Shown one piece after another: positions 1 through 8,954 of a DNA stretch of 62,638 bases. The notes beneath the pieces are model-generated. The model was not told the DNA's origin. It ran no database searches and worked only from the letters and a program-made list of their open reading frames with translations. The position numbers and the translations under genes were made by a program. Numbering within the stretch: position 1 is the stretch's first letter; every line of letters starts with the position of its first letter. Source of the stretch: an uncultured Lachnospiraceae bacterium (lineage in GTDB: Bacteria > Bacillota > Clostridia > Lachnospirales > Lachnospiraceae); NCBI GenBank assembly GCA_900314445.1, contig OMVA01000005.1:1-62638 (forward strand), written 5' to 3'.

Positions 1-2
1 CA

Positions 3-3000
3 ACAGTAAAATATTGTACAACAAGCAGCGGAGATTATGACCTGACAGAAAACCCCGCATTTACTGATGCAGGAACGTATACGGTATATTATCAGGTAAC
101 AAAACCAAATTATGCAACTTTTGAAGGGTCTGAAGCGGTTGTGATTAGTCCAATAGAGCTTACACTTAACTGGAGTGCTGATAATTCATTTATATATAAT
201 GGTTCTCCTCAAGTACCTGCGGCAACTATCAGTGGTGTAATCAATAATGATGATTGTATGGTAAGTGTCAATGGGGCTAAGACTTATTATAGTGCCGATG
301 CTTATACGGCAACGGCTGTTCTTAATGGTACAAAAGCAAGTAATTATGCACTTCCGGCTGATAAAACAACAACATTTACAATTGACAGGAAAGAAGCAAC
401 GATTACTGCAAATAATCAAACGATAACTTATGGTGAGTCAATTGCATCAGGTGTTGGAAAGGTGTCGTATGAAGGATTTGTCAATGAAGATGAGTTGATT
501 GCAATCACGCTTACTCCAAGTACAAGTGATGTTACAACAGACGGAACAATTACTCCAAGTGCTGCAGTTATCAAGAATGGTGATACAGATGTAAAAAACA
601 ACTATAACATTACATACAACACAGGAAGTCTTACAATTAACAAAAAGCCTATTACGATAAGCGGCATAACAGCTTCAAATAAAACTTATGACGGTACAAC
701 AGCTGCAACCTTAAATTACAGCGGAATTAACTGGGCTGATTGTGGTAAGGTTGGAGATGACGACCTTTCTGTTACTGCAACAGGTGCATTTTCAGATGCC
801 AACATAGGTGCAGGAAAGACTGTTACAATATCAGATTTAACTTTAAGCGGAGATAAAGCAGATAATTATGAGCTTGCATCAAGCGGACAGCAGACAAGTA
901 CAACTGCTGATATAACAACAAAAGCGCTTACCATCAAAGCCGACAGTGATTCAAAAGTCTATGACGGAACAGCGCATACTAAAAACAGCTATAGTGTTAC
1001 AAGTGGAGTACTTGCAGACGGCGATACCATAGAAAGCGTAACTGTAATCGGCAGTCAGAAATATGCAGGTTCAAGTGATAATGTACCGAGTGCTGCAGTT
1101 GTTAAAAACAGTTCAGGTGTAGATGTAACTTCAAATTACAATATTACATACATGAACGGCACGATAGAAGTAACGAAGAAACCTCTTACCATAACAGCAG
1201 ACAGCGATACAAAGGTATACGATACGGAACCGCTTACTAAAAACAGTTATACACATACAGCACTTGCAGAAGGCGATACCATAGAAAGTGTAACTGTGAC
1301 CGGAAGTCAGACTGCTGTTGGTGAAAGTGCCAATGTGCCGAGCACAGCAGTAATAAAGAATGGCGATAATGATGTAACTGCAAATTATGACATAACCTAT
1401 GTAAATGGAACACTTAAGGTAACAAAGAAAGTGGTTACAATTACCGCCGATAGTGATACCAAGGTATATGACGGAACACCTCTTACCAAGGATTCTTATA
1501 CAGTAAGTGGTCTTGAAGCCGGAGACAGAGTTGATAGTGTAACTATAACCGGAAGTCAGACTAAGGTAGGTACAGGCAATAATGTACCAAGTGGTGCTGT
1601 CATAAAGAATGCAAATGATGATATTGTAACTGCGAATTACGACATACAATATGCGAACGGCTCGCTTGAAGTAACCAAGAAGACTGTTACGATAACAGCA
1701 GACAGTGAAACAAAAGTATATGATGGAACACCGCTTACCAAGAACAGTTATACAAATACAGATCTTGCGGCAGGAGACAGCATAGAAAGTGTAACAGTAA
1801 CAGGAAGTCAGACTATAGTAGGTACAAGTAATAATATACCAAGCGAAGCTGTAATAAAAAATGCAGATGGTGATGATGTAACCACTAATTATGACATACA
1901 ATATGTGAACGGTTCGCTTAAAGTAACCAAGAAGGCTGTTACGATAACAGCAGACAGTGACACAAAGACATATGATGGAACACCGCTTACCAAAAACAGT
2001 TATACAGTTACAGGACTTGCAACAGGGGATACTGCTAATGTTACCATTGATGGAACTCGGACTGATTATGGAACGAGCAATAATGTAATATCCTCTGTAA
2101 CAATAGTGAATTCTTCCTCTGAGGATGTTACTGATAGTTATGAAATCACACGGAATAAAGGTACACTTACTGTTAATAAGAGGAATGTGACGCTAACATC
2201 AGCAACAGCTGATAAGAAATATGATGGTCAGCCTTTGACAAATAGTGTAGTTTCTGTTTCAGGAGATGGATTCGTAGATGGTGAAGGCGCAACTTATAGT
2301 GTGACCGGAGCTCAAACAAATGCTGGTAGCAGTACTAATAGTTTTACATATACTCTAAATAGTAATACTGCTGAAAACAATTATGAGATTACTAAAAAAG
2401 AGGGAACGCTGACTGTTAGTCAGAAGAAGGCGACTATTAAAATTAAAAGTTTATCTAAGACATATGGTGAAGCTGATCCTGAGTTTGAAGCTGAAGTTGA
2501 TGGTGCTGTTGGAAGTGAAAAACTCTCTTACACTTTAGCGAGGACAGAGGGAGAAAATGTAAATACTTATGTAATAGATGCAACTCTTGGAAGTAATCCG
2601 AATTATGATATTACAGTACAAGGAGGAATGCTAAAAATAAACCCGAAACCAGCAACTATCACTGCAGATGATAAGAGTAAGACATATGGTGAAGCTGATC
2701 CTGAGCTTACTGCAACTGTTACAGGCAATGTTGATGGAGAAACACTGGATTATACAGTATCAAGAACTGATGGAGAAAACTATGGTGAATATGCCATTAC
2801 TGTAACCCCAGGAAGTAATCCGAATTATGAAGTAACTACGGAAGATGGAACATTTACAATTGGCAAGCGTGCAGTAACTATAACTGCAGAAGCCAAGACA
2901 AAAACCTATGGTGACGCGGACCCTGAATTTACAGCGAAAGTTGAAGGAGAGAGGTCTGGTGACACGATCAATTACACATTATCCCGTGAAGAAGGAAATG

Positions 3001-4253
3001 ATGTGGGAGAATACAAGATAGTAGTCACACCAGGAGATAACAGTGACTATATAGTTACGACAACAGATTCAAAATTAACAATTAATCCTAAAGCAGTAAA
3101 GATAGATGCTACAGATTCTGATAAGCTATATGGTGATGAAGACCCAGAATTTGAATATACTCTTACGGATGGTGAGAGTCTGGCATATGATGAAAAACTG
3201 ACGGATGATGAATTAGTAAGTGGTAGTCTTTCAAGAGAGAAGGGCGAAGAGGTTGGCGTCTACGATATCACTGTTGGAAGTCTTGAAAGTAAGAATTACA
3301 CCTTTACAGTTAATAAGGGCCAATTAGAAATCAAGAAGAGACAGATCACTGTTAAAGCTGAGGATAAAGAGAAGGATTATGGTGAAGCTGATCCAGAACT
3401 CACATACGTTAATGATGAAGCAACACCTCTTTTCAATAATGATACTTTAGAAGAAGCAGTAAAGGTTACATTATCCAGAGAAGAAGGCGAGAAGGCTGGC
3501 GAGTATGCTATAAAGGCAGACAGCATTGAGAGTAAAAACTATGACGTAACCTTCGAAGAGGGAACATTTACTATCAAGAGGGCTGAATCAGGAGCTGAAT
3601 TTGAGCTGGACAAGGATGATAGTATCAAGGTTTCAATCGATAAGACTGATGACGAAATGCTGGATATTGTACTAACTGATGAAGATCGTCAGATGTTGAA
3701 AGATGGTGCCGGTGTCAGAGTATACTTCGATGTAACTAAGGCTACAGCATCTGCAGCAGACAAGACTAAGATACTGTCAGTTGCTGGAGACGGGGCTGTG
3801 GTAGGTGATACTTACAACATCGACCTCTTTAAGAAATTTGCACATCTTGCTCCGGAGCAGATTCATACGATTTCAAAACCAGTTACATTTACCTTTGCAC
3901 TAAGTGGTGATATGACAACTGTTCCTGATGGATATACAAGAGAATATAAGGTTGTAACAATCCATGATGGTCAGGCTAAGGCGCTGAGTACGTCATATGA
4001 CGATAAGAATAAGAGTGTATCATTCCCGGCAAACGAATTTTCAATATTTGCTGTAACATATATAGATACACCGGAGTCTGAAAACAGCAAGCCTGCAGAT
4101 GTTAAGGACAAGCCAAATGATAGTAAGCCAGGCAAGAGTGCTAAAACTGGTGATATGTTCAACATCGGACTAGTGCTTCTGATAATGATAATATCTGCTA
4201 TCATTTCAGTATTTATAATATTAAGAAAGAGAATACTGAATAAGAGAAAATAG
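3..4253 (+). CDS. MBG-repeat cell-surface protein, 5' end outside window
   Basis: The reading frame is open to the left edge, so the N-terminus and signal peptide are missing; the GTG at 141 is only an internal codon. About 1416 residues are visible. The first half is a tandem array of ~84-residue MBG-type repeats with a recurring KVYDGTPLTKNSY segment and a VPSxAVIKN segment. The second half switches to the YGEADPE-type repeat (MBG_2 style). A non-repeat domain of ~180 residues follows. The protein ends in AKTGD, a hydrophobic helix and a Lys/Arg-rich tail, which resembles a sortase-type sorting signal but lacks a clear LPxTG. The likely role is a wall- or membrane-anchored stalk or adhesin (inferred from architecture). 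A strong terminator follows directly. Confidence 0.85.
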   Translation, partial: TVKYCTTSSGDYDLTENPAFTDAGTYTVYYQVTKPNYATFEGSEAVVISPIELTLNWSADNSFIYNGSPQVPAATISGVINNDDCMVSVNGAKTYYSADAYTATAVLNGTKASNYALPADKTTTFTIDRKEATITANNQTITYGESIASGVGKVSYEGFVNEDELIAITLTPSTSDVTTDGTITPSAAVIKNGDTDVKNNYNITYNTGSLTINKKPITISGITASNKTYDGTTAATLNYSGINWADCGKVGDDDLSVTATGAFSDANIGAGKTVTISDLTLSGDKADNYELASSGQQTSTTADITTKALTIKADSDSKVYDGTAHTKNSYSVTSGVLADGDTIESVTVIGSQKYAGSSDNVPSAAVVKNSSGVDVTSNYNITYMNGTIEVTKKPLTITADSDTKVYDTEPLTKNSYTHTALAEGDTIESVTVTGSQTAVGESANVPSTAVIKNGDNDVTANYDITYVNGTLKVTKKVVTITADSDTKVYDGTPLTKDSYTVSGLEAGDRVDSVTITGSQTKVGTGNNVPSGAVIKNANDDIVTANYDIQYANGSLEVTKKTVTITADSETKVYDGTPLTKNSYTNTDLAAGDSIESVTVTGSQTIVGTSNNIPSEAVIKNADGDDVTTNYDIQYVNGSLKVTKKAVTITADSDTKTYDGTPLTKNSYTVTGLATGDTANVTIDGTRTDYGTSNNVISSVTIVNSSSEDVTDSYEITRNKGTLTVNKRNVTLTSATADKKYDGQPLTNSVVSVSGDGFVDGEGATYSVTGAQTNAGSSTNSFTYTLNSNTAENNYEITKKEGTLTVSQKKATIKIKSLSKTYGEADPEFEAEVDGAVGSEKLSYTLARTEGENVNTYVIDATLGSNPNYDITVQGGMLKINPKPATITADDKSKTYGEADPELTATVTGNVDGETLDYTVSRTDGENYGEYAITVTPGSNPNYEVTTEDGTFTIGKRAVTITAEAKTKTYGDADPEFTAKVEGERSGDTINYTLSREEGNDVGEYKIVVTPGDNSDYIVTTTDSKLTINPKAVKIDATDSDKLYGDEDPEFEYTLTDGESLAYDEKLTDDELVSGSLSREKGEEVGVYDITVGSLESKNYTFTVNKGQLEIKKRQITVKAEDKEKDYGEADPELTYVNDEATPLFNNDTLEEAVKVTLSREEGEKAGEYAIKADSIESKNYDVTFEEGTFTIKRAESGAEFELDKDDSIKVSIDKTDDEMLDIVLTDEDRQMLKDGAGVRVYFDVTKATASAADKTKILSVAGDGAVVGDTYNIDLFKKFAHLAPEQIHTISKPVTFTFALSGDMTTVPDGYTREYKVVTIHDGQAKALSTSYDDKNKSVSFPANEFSIFAVTYIDTPESENSKPADVKDKPNDSKPGKSAKTGDMFNIGLVLLIMIISAIISVFIILRKRILNKRK

Positions 4254-4279
4254 TCTAAAGAATTTAATATAGCATCTAA

Positions 4280-4317
4280 ACACCATCCACATTGATATGA
4301 GTGTGGATGGTGTTTTG
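4280..4317 (+). terminator. Rho-independent terminator after the MBG protein
   Basis: A perfect 12-bp stem (ACACCATCCACA with TGTGGATGGTGT) with a 10-nt loop is followed by TTTTG. It lies 27 bp after the stop codon of the MBG-repeat gene. Confidence 0.85.
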
Positions 4318-4367
4318 AATTCTTAGCGTAAAGTTTTATTCGGAAAATTAAATAAAAGAAATATAGA

Positions 4368-4435
4368 AGGGAACACCCACCTTGTGATAAAGTGTTTAGC
4401 GACCAAACCAACACAAACAAGGAGGAACGTTCCCT
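4368..4435 (+). promoter_or_regulatory. Leader hairpin sequestering the transposase ribosome binding site
   Basis: AGGGAAC (4368-4374) pairs with GTTCCCT (4429-4435). Inside that, CCACCTTGT (4377-4385) pairs with ACAAGGAGG (4417-4425) with one mismatch. The inner stem buries the Shine-Dalgarno AGGAGG just before the transposase ATG at 4436. Such structures are known in several insertion sequences, where they block translation of read-through transcripts. The function here is inferred from sequence only. Confidence 0.5.
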
Positions 4436-4876
4436 ATGGTCAATAGTGTAAAGTATTTTAATGAGGTTTGCATCAAAAATTTTTTAGAATTATCAGCAGA
4501 GTTTGCAGAAAATCCAAATGATATAGCCTCATATGTAAAGAAGGTCACAGATCAGCTAACTAAACTAGGACAGGAAATAATAAAAGAAACCCTTGAAGAG
4601 TTTGATTCGATAATTAAGGATAGTCTTGAAAGAAAAGAAAAATGGTATGTAGAACGAACTGTAGAAAAGAGCTTGGTCACCTCTCTTTGTACAGTTACAT
4701 TTAATAAAACTCTATATAAGGATAAGAAGACAGGAGAATATATATATCTTCTTGATAAAGTAATGGGAATGACTCCTCATACGAGAATAACCACAGATGC
4801 TGTTGAAAGAATACTCACGGAAGCTGTACAGACATCCTATCGTAGAGGAGGCGACAATGTTAGTATATTGATATAG
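4436..4876 (+). pseudogene. Truncated ISLre2-family (UPF0236-type) transposase
   Basis: The 146 residues match the N-terminal third of ISLre2-type transposases as I recall them: a VKYFNEVCIKNFLE opening, a segment around TSLCTVTFNKTLYK, and a TEDAxERILxEAVxxSYRxGG-like ending. Full-length members are about 450 residues. The frame stops a few codons after SYRRGGDN, so the catalytic region is gone. The start is supported by AGGAGG 10 bp upstream, although it lies within a predicted hairpin. The next remnant begins directly in another frame, consistent with a deletion joining an IS end to an older gene. It is not expected to be active. Confidence 0.8.
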
Positions 4877-5540
4877 TAAATTTATCTAAGTTGCTGTTTC
4901 TAATGTATACTATGGGAGAAGAGTCGGATTTAAACACAATATCGTATGATAATTTGTCTTACTATATTGATGAGTCTATACTTGAATATTTTATTGATAG
5001 TCTGATAAAAAAGAAACTTGTATATATTGATGTTCTTAAATCACCAATAGATACGTTTGATTTAAAATCGCTTCCTCCTAAATATAAATTTGAAGAGACA
5101 TCATTTAAGATTAATGTAAACTTTTCTGAAGATACAATAACACGGCTTAGTCACAATGATTATTCAATTAAATCTTACACAGAAGAATTTAGATTCCTTT
5201 ATCACAGATCAAAAACAAAAACAATTGGAATAAAGGATTTAAAGATGGTTTTAAGTATTGGGAAGAAGGGGAAAATGAAAGAAAAGCGGGCAACTTAGAA
5301 AAAGCTATCGAACTATTTGATACTGCTCGATACAATGGATATTACGCACCAGCTCTCTACGAATCGTATGGAAAAGCATATAGAAAGCTCAAAGACTATG
5401 ATAATGAAATTGCAATTATTGACGAGGAAATAGAAAGATATATAGCAGATTCAGGCAGTACCTCACAGTATACGTTAAAACTAGAAGAACAGAAAAAGAA
5501 AGCTATTGAGAAAAAAAGAAAGCTTGAGAATGCAAACTAA
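4864..5540 (+). pseudogene. Frameshifted remnant of an unknown protein with a TPR-like C-terminus
   Basis: One frame is open from just after a stop at 4861-4863 to a stop at 5298, with in-frame TTG at 4891 and ATGs at 4906 and 4915. The frame two bases on then encodes GFKDGFKYWEEGENERKAGN and continues to TAA at 5540. That part carries TPR-like features: alternating Ala, Leu and Tyr, two YxKAYRKLKDYDNE-like helices, and a Lys-rich coiled-coil end. A single frameshift between about 5190 and 5240, in a run of CAAAAACAAAAAC, would join the two parts. The 5' end is missing because the IS fragment abuts it. The N-terminal part was not recognised. It is probably a decayed gene, though a sequencing indel in the A-rich run is possible. 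Confidence 0.6.
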
Positions 5541-5562
5541 GCTATAAACCATTATGAAATAT

Positions 5563-5599
5563 AAAAGGCTTTTCATGTTTACGCATGAAGAGCCTTTTT
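5563..5599 (+). terminator. Rho-independent terminator after the TPR remnant
   Basis: A 15-bp stem, AAAAGGCTTTTCATG with CATGAAGAGCCTTTT (one mismatch), has a 6-nt loop and ends in a T run. A weaker hairpin with a T5 tail follows at about 5628-5655. Nothing else is seen up to the LanC-like gene at 5801 apart from its ribosome binding site (AAAAGGAG). Confidence 0.75.
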
Positions 5600-5800
5600 G
5601 AATAAAGTAGAATCAAGCCTTAACAGCCTTCTCTGATCAAATGAGAAGCGTTTTTAATGCTGGAATAAATCCTGTCGGATAAAAACAAAAGTTATAGCAC
5701 ATAATAGGAAATACTGATTATACAAGAATGATCTAGAATGATACTATTCTCCTATAACCTACAAAACAGATGAGTAAATAAGGCAAAAGGAGATATTCAC

Positions 5801-7144
5801 ATGTCTGATCCGGTGAAAATAAGCGTATACAGAAAGAATACTGCAAGTGACTATCTTGAGACTGCCATAGATGTGGCAAGATGGATAAAGAAATATGAAG
5901 TAATAAAAGGCGCTTACAAGTGTTGGGAGATAAGCAGCGGTGCCGGCTCAAAGGAAGGCGATGACCTGGCTCAGAAGATGACCGATAGAAGCATTTATTC
6001 CGGAGCTGCAGGAGTAGGTCTTTTCTTTATTCAGCTTTATGAAGCAACTGAAAATGAAAAATATCTTGATGAGGCAATACAGGCAGGCGAGTATCTGCTA
6101 AATACATTTAACGAAAACAATATAAAGCCCGGTATCCACGGCGGACTTACAGGCGAGGGATTCTTTACGGAAGTTCTGTTTAAGAAGACCAGTGATGTAA
6201 GGTATCATGAATACGCGATAAATGCCGGTGATATAGTTTATAAACATGCAGTGAGAGAAAACGGATACATTCACTGGGAAGGGCTTGTGGATTACATGGG
6301 TGACGGCAGCGTCATCGCATACTGGCTATATCTTGCCAGGATCACAGGCAAACAGAGATATGTTGATTATGCAAAGGAATTTCTAGATTACATCATAACA
6401 TTTAAAACAGATAATGAGGATGGTACAACATACTGGAAATTCTTTGATATACATGATTATTTTCCTGAACTGCCTGCAGGAGGTATCCTCCCGAATTTTG
6501 CACATGGCACGGCTGGAATAGTGTATCTGCTTACGCTTTACTATGAAGCCACCAAAGACGAGAAATATCTTGAACTGGCAAAGGCAGGATTCAGGTTTTT
6601 GGAAAATATCGCGATCAATAACGATGATGCATCAATTGTTCCTTATCTGTATCTGCCAGAGGGTGATAATAATTTCGATGTATTTTATCTGAGCATGTGT
6701 CACGGACCGGCAGGAGATGCGATAGTAGCTAAGGAATTATATAAGGCAACTAAGGATGAACGATATCTGCAGTTTTACAAGAGATTGTCAAATGCTCTTG
6801 ACAGAGCAGGCGTTACATACAAAAGATCACCCGGATATTGGAATGACTGCATATGCTGCGGTTCTGCCGGAGTACTGCTTCACTTTGTGGATGGCATAGG
6901 TCTGATAAAGGATGAATCCTATAAAACAAGGGCGATCGGTGTTGCTGACAAGCTGTTAGGTGATGCATTTAAAAATGATGAAGGGACAAGATGGTACAAT
7001 GCCTGGACCAGAGTACTGCCATGGAATGTGGATGCACACATAGGACTCTATCTGGGTAGTGCAGGAGCGGCTAGTGCTCTTGTATCTTTATATGGCGCAC
7101 TGGAAGGTAAAAAAATAACACAGATATTTGAATTTAATGATTAG
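5801..7144 (+). CDS. LanC-like (lanthionine synthetase C-like) protein with CCG zinc motif
   Basis: This 447-residue protein shows the repeated GxxG-containing helical hairpins of the LanC alpha/alpha toroid: SGAAGVGLF, NFAHGTAGIVY, MCHGPAGDAI, CICCGSAGVLL and LGSAGAASAL. By comparison with NisC (H212, C284, C330, H331), His235 matches the active-site His and Cys300 the first zinc ligand. The CH ligand pair is replaced by Cys352-Cys353 (CCG), the three-Cys pattern described for the relaxed-specificity LanM-CCG group. LanC proteins add thiols to dehydroamino acids. No precursor peptide, LanB, LanM kinase domain or transporter is nearby, so the substrate is unknown. The ATG follows AAAAGGAG. 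It lies 20 bp before the CysK-like gene, suggesting co-transcription. Confidence 0.85.
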   Translation: MSDPVKISVYRKNTASDYLETAIDVARWIKKYEVIKGAYKCWEISSGAGSKEGDDLAQKMTDRSIYSGAAGVGLFFIQLYEATENEKYLDEAIQAGEYLLNTFNENNIKPGIHGGLTGEGFFTEVLFKKTSDVRYHEYAINAGDIVYKHAVRENGYIHWEGLVDYMGDGSVIAYWLYLARITGKQRYVDYAKEFLDYIITFKTDNEDGTTYWKFFDIHDYFPELPAGGILPNFAHGTAGIVYLLTLYYEATKDEKYLELAKAGFRFLENIAINNDDASIVPYLYLPEGDNNFDVFYLSMCHGPAGDAIVAKELYKATKDERYLQFYKRLSNALDRAGVTYKRSPGYWNDCICCGSAGVLLHFVDGIGLIKDESYKTRAIGVADKLLGDAFKNDEGTRWYNAWTRVLPWNVDAHIGLYLGSAGAASALVSLYGALEGKKITQIFEFND

Positions 7145-7164
7145 ACATAAAGGAGAAACAAAAA

Positions 7165-8142
7165 ATGAGTAAGATATATACAAGTATTTCGCAACTGGTA
7201 GGACACACCCCTCTTTTAGAACTGGTGAATTTTGAGAGCAATAACAATCTGAAGGCAAAGATACTCGGAAAACTCGAGTCTTTCAACCCTTCAGGAAGTG
7301 TAAAAGACAGAGCGGCCCTTTCAATGCTCGAAGGAGCAGAAGCAAGCGGAGAATTAAAGCCCGGTCAGACCGTGATAGAAACTACGAGCGGAAATACCGG
7401 AATAGCCCTTGCAGCATTCTGCGCTGCAAAGAAACATCCTCTTATCATATTTATGGAGCCGGGATGCACACCTGAAAGAATACAGATAATGAAAGCGTAC
7501 GGAGCGGATGTAAGAGGTATAGATGATATACCTCATGCTGCTGAGATAATCAAGGAATTTGGATTTGCTCCGGTAAAGCTTATGGAATCTGTCGCAAACT
7601 ATGCCAAAGAGCAGGGCTATTACTATGTGGCCCAGTTATTTAATGAGAACAATCCTATAGCTCATTACAAGACGACAGGCCCGGAACTTGTTGAGGATAC
7701 GGACGGAAAGATCGATATTGCTGTTATGTTAGCAGGAACCGCCGGTACTCTTGCGGGTGTAGGTACATATCTTAAGGATCACGTGGACGGAGTTAAGATC
7801 GTAGCGGTTCAGCCTACGCCGGATTCGCTTTCATACGTGCCGGATGCACCTGCAACGATTGACGGAGTTGTAATAGTTGAAAAAGAAGACGGTGTAACAC
7901 ATCCTTTCATCGTGAGACGTAATTTCAAATATGATGAGATGATAAATGTAAGCGGAGTTGACGCATACGAAACTGCCAGAGAAGTGGCAAAGTCAGACGG
8001 AGTATTTTTAGGAGCATCTGCAGCGGCTGCTCTTACGGCAGCAAAGCAGCTTGCACTCAGAAGCGAGAATGAAGGCAAGAACATAGTTGTGATTTTCCCC
8101 GATGACGGAATGAAATACTTAAGTACGAATATGTACAAGTGA
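7165..8142 (+). CDS. CysK-family PLP enzyme (cysteine synthase-like)
   Basis: This 325-residue fold-type II PLP enzyme carries PSGSVKDRAAL (PLP-binding Lys), TSGNTGIALA (the loop seen in O-acetylserine sulfhydrylases), AGTAGTLAGVGTYLK (phosphate loop) and GASAAAALTAA in place of the usual GISSGAA. Cysteine synthases make cysteine from O-acetylserine and sulfide. Relatives make cystathionine, 2,3-diaminopropionate precursors or other beta-substituted alanines, so the exact substrate is open. The altered PGCTPER segment (usually PxxMSxER) and GASAAAA loop argue for caution about a plain cysK call. A GGAG site precedes the ATG. The gene is sandwiched between LanC-like and GNAT genes in one apparent operon. 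Confidence 0.85.
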   Translation: MSKIYTSISQLVGHTPLLELVNFESNNNLKAKILGKLESFNPSGSVKDRAALSMLEGAEASGELKPGQTVIETTSGNTGIALAAFCAAKKHPLIIFMEPGCTPERIQIMKAYGADVRGIDDIPHAAEIIKEFGFAPVKLMESVANYAKEQGYYYVAQLFNENNPIAHYKTTGPELVEDTDGKIDIAVMLAGTAGTLAGVGTYLKDHVDGVKIVAVQPTPDSLSYVPDAPATIDGVVIVEKEDGVTHPFIVRRNFKYDEMINVSGVDAYETAREVAKSDGVFLGASAAAALTAAKQLALRSENEGKNIVVIFPDDGMKYLSTNMYK

Positions 8143-8159
8143 TCTTGGCAAGTACAGAT

Positions 8160-8651
8160 ATGATCACTATTAGAAATGCGACTATAGATGATATTGACAA
8201 GATCTCAGGACTCGAGGCATTATGCTTTCCTGCAAATGAAGCTGCAAGCAGGGAAGCCTTCAAAGGGAGACTGCTATACTATCCTGAACACTTCTGGCTT
8301 TTATTTGAGGATGATCTTCTCATATCTTTCATTGACGGTTTTGTTACAAATGAAAGAGACCTTAAAGATGAAATGTACGACTCTCCAAATATGCATGATG
8401 AATCAGGCGACTGGCAGATGATATTTGGTATAAATACACTTCAAAAGTACAGGAAACAAGGATACGCCTCAACTCTTATTGATCATGTGATCAAAGAAGC
8501 AAAAGCTCAGAAAAGAAAGGGTGTCGTACTTACATGCAAGGAGAAACTCATCCCCTTTTATGAAAAGCTTGGTTTTATCAACGAGGGGATATCCTCATCT
8601 GTACACGGCAATACCGTCTGGTATCAGATGAGATATGCATTTAATTATTGA
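8160..8651 (+). CDS. GNAT-family N-acetyltransferase
   Basis: The protein has 163 residues from the ATG at 8160. Acetyl-CoA binding motif A appears as KYRKQGYASTLIDHVIKEAK, followed by the late motif FYEKLGFINEG. GNAT enzymes transfer acetyl groups to amines; the acceptor is not predictable here. An alternative GTG start at 8139 would overlap the upstream stop codon as GTGA and add seven residues. Neither start has a strong Shine-Dalgarno, so translational coupling is plausible. It is the last gene of the LanC-like/CysK-like/GNAT cluster and is followed by a strong terminator. Its neighbour makes serine acetylation or modification of a CysK product conceivable, but that is speculation. Confidence 0.8.
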   Translation: MITIRNATIDDIDKISGLEALCFPANEAASREAFKGRLLYYPEHFWLLFEDDLLISFIDGFVTNERDLKDEMYDSPNMHDESGDWQMIFGINTLQKYRKQGYASTLIDHVIKEAKAQKRKGVVLTCKEKLIPFYEKLGFINEGISSSVHGNTVWYQMRYAFNY

Positions 8652-8661
8652 AAGCTGTAAA

Positions 8662-8692
8662 ACAGAAGGTGAAACAACCTTCTGTTTTTTTG
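8662..8692 (+). terminator. Terminator of the LanC-like/CysK-like/GNAT cluster
   Basis: AACAGAAGGT and ACCTTCTGTT form a perfect stem with a short loop and a T7 tail, 11 bp after the acetyltransferase stop codon. Confidence 0.85.
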
Positions 8693-8779
8693 ATGGTCAA
8701 ATATGATAGAATTGATGTGTGTATTGATCGATACGAAATGTTGAAATGAAGAACTTGCTATATGGGTGGTTTGGGATAT

Positions 8780-8900
8780 ATGAAAAAATAGATATTTGGA
8801 TTGATAACAGGGGTATTGCTTATGCTTAGTTTGTTTGGATGCGGTAAGCTCAGGTACAACATTGATTTTGACGGATATGGATTTAAATCTGTTATCCGCA
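8780..8900 (+). pseudogene. Lipoprotein N-terminal remnant with early stop
   Basis: From ATG 8780 the frame reads Met-Lys-Lys-stop and then IFGLITGVLLMLSLFGCGK, a classic lipoprotein signal peptide with lipobox LFGC. About 20 further residues follow, after which similarity to anything is lost at a terminator-like hairpin next to the IS21 remnant. The TAG at codon 4 and the abrupt end indicate a dead fragment of a lipoprotein gene. Confidence 0.5.
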
Positions 8901-8913
8901 GTATATTTTTTAG

Positions 8914-8946
8914 AGGTTTGTCTTTGATTGAGACAGACCTTTTTTT
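8914..8946 (+). terminator. Terminator-like hairpin beside IS21 remnant
   Basis: AGGTTTGTCT (8914-8923) pairs with AGACAGACCT (8931-8940) with one G-U pair, followed by seven T. It probably ended the lost lipoprotein gene and now abuts the truncated transposase. Confidence 0.6.
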
Positions 8947-8954
8947 GTGCGTAA

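Noticed and set aside
1131..1901. 256-residue minus-strand open frame
   Set aside because: It is the complement of the MBG tandem repeats. It is Cys/Tyr/Ile-rich with no ribosome site, and periodic only because the coding strand is.
3971..4420. 149-residue minus-strand frame across the end of the MBG gene
   Set aside because: It overlaps the coding end and terminator, with no ribosome site or recognisable domain.
8645..8954. C-terminal extension of the istA open frame
   Set aside because: It runs through a terminator and a lipoprotein remnant. Only the first ~85 residues resemble IstA.
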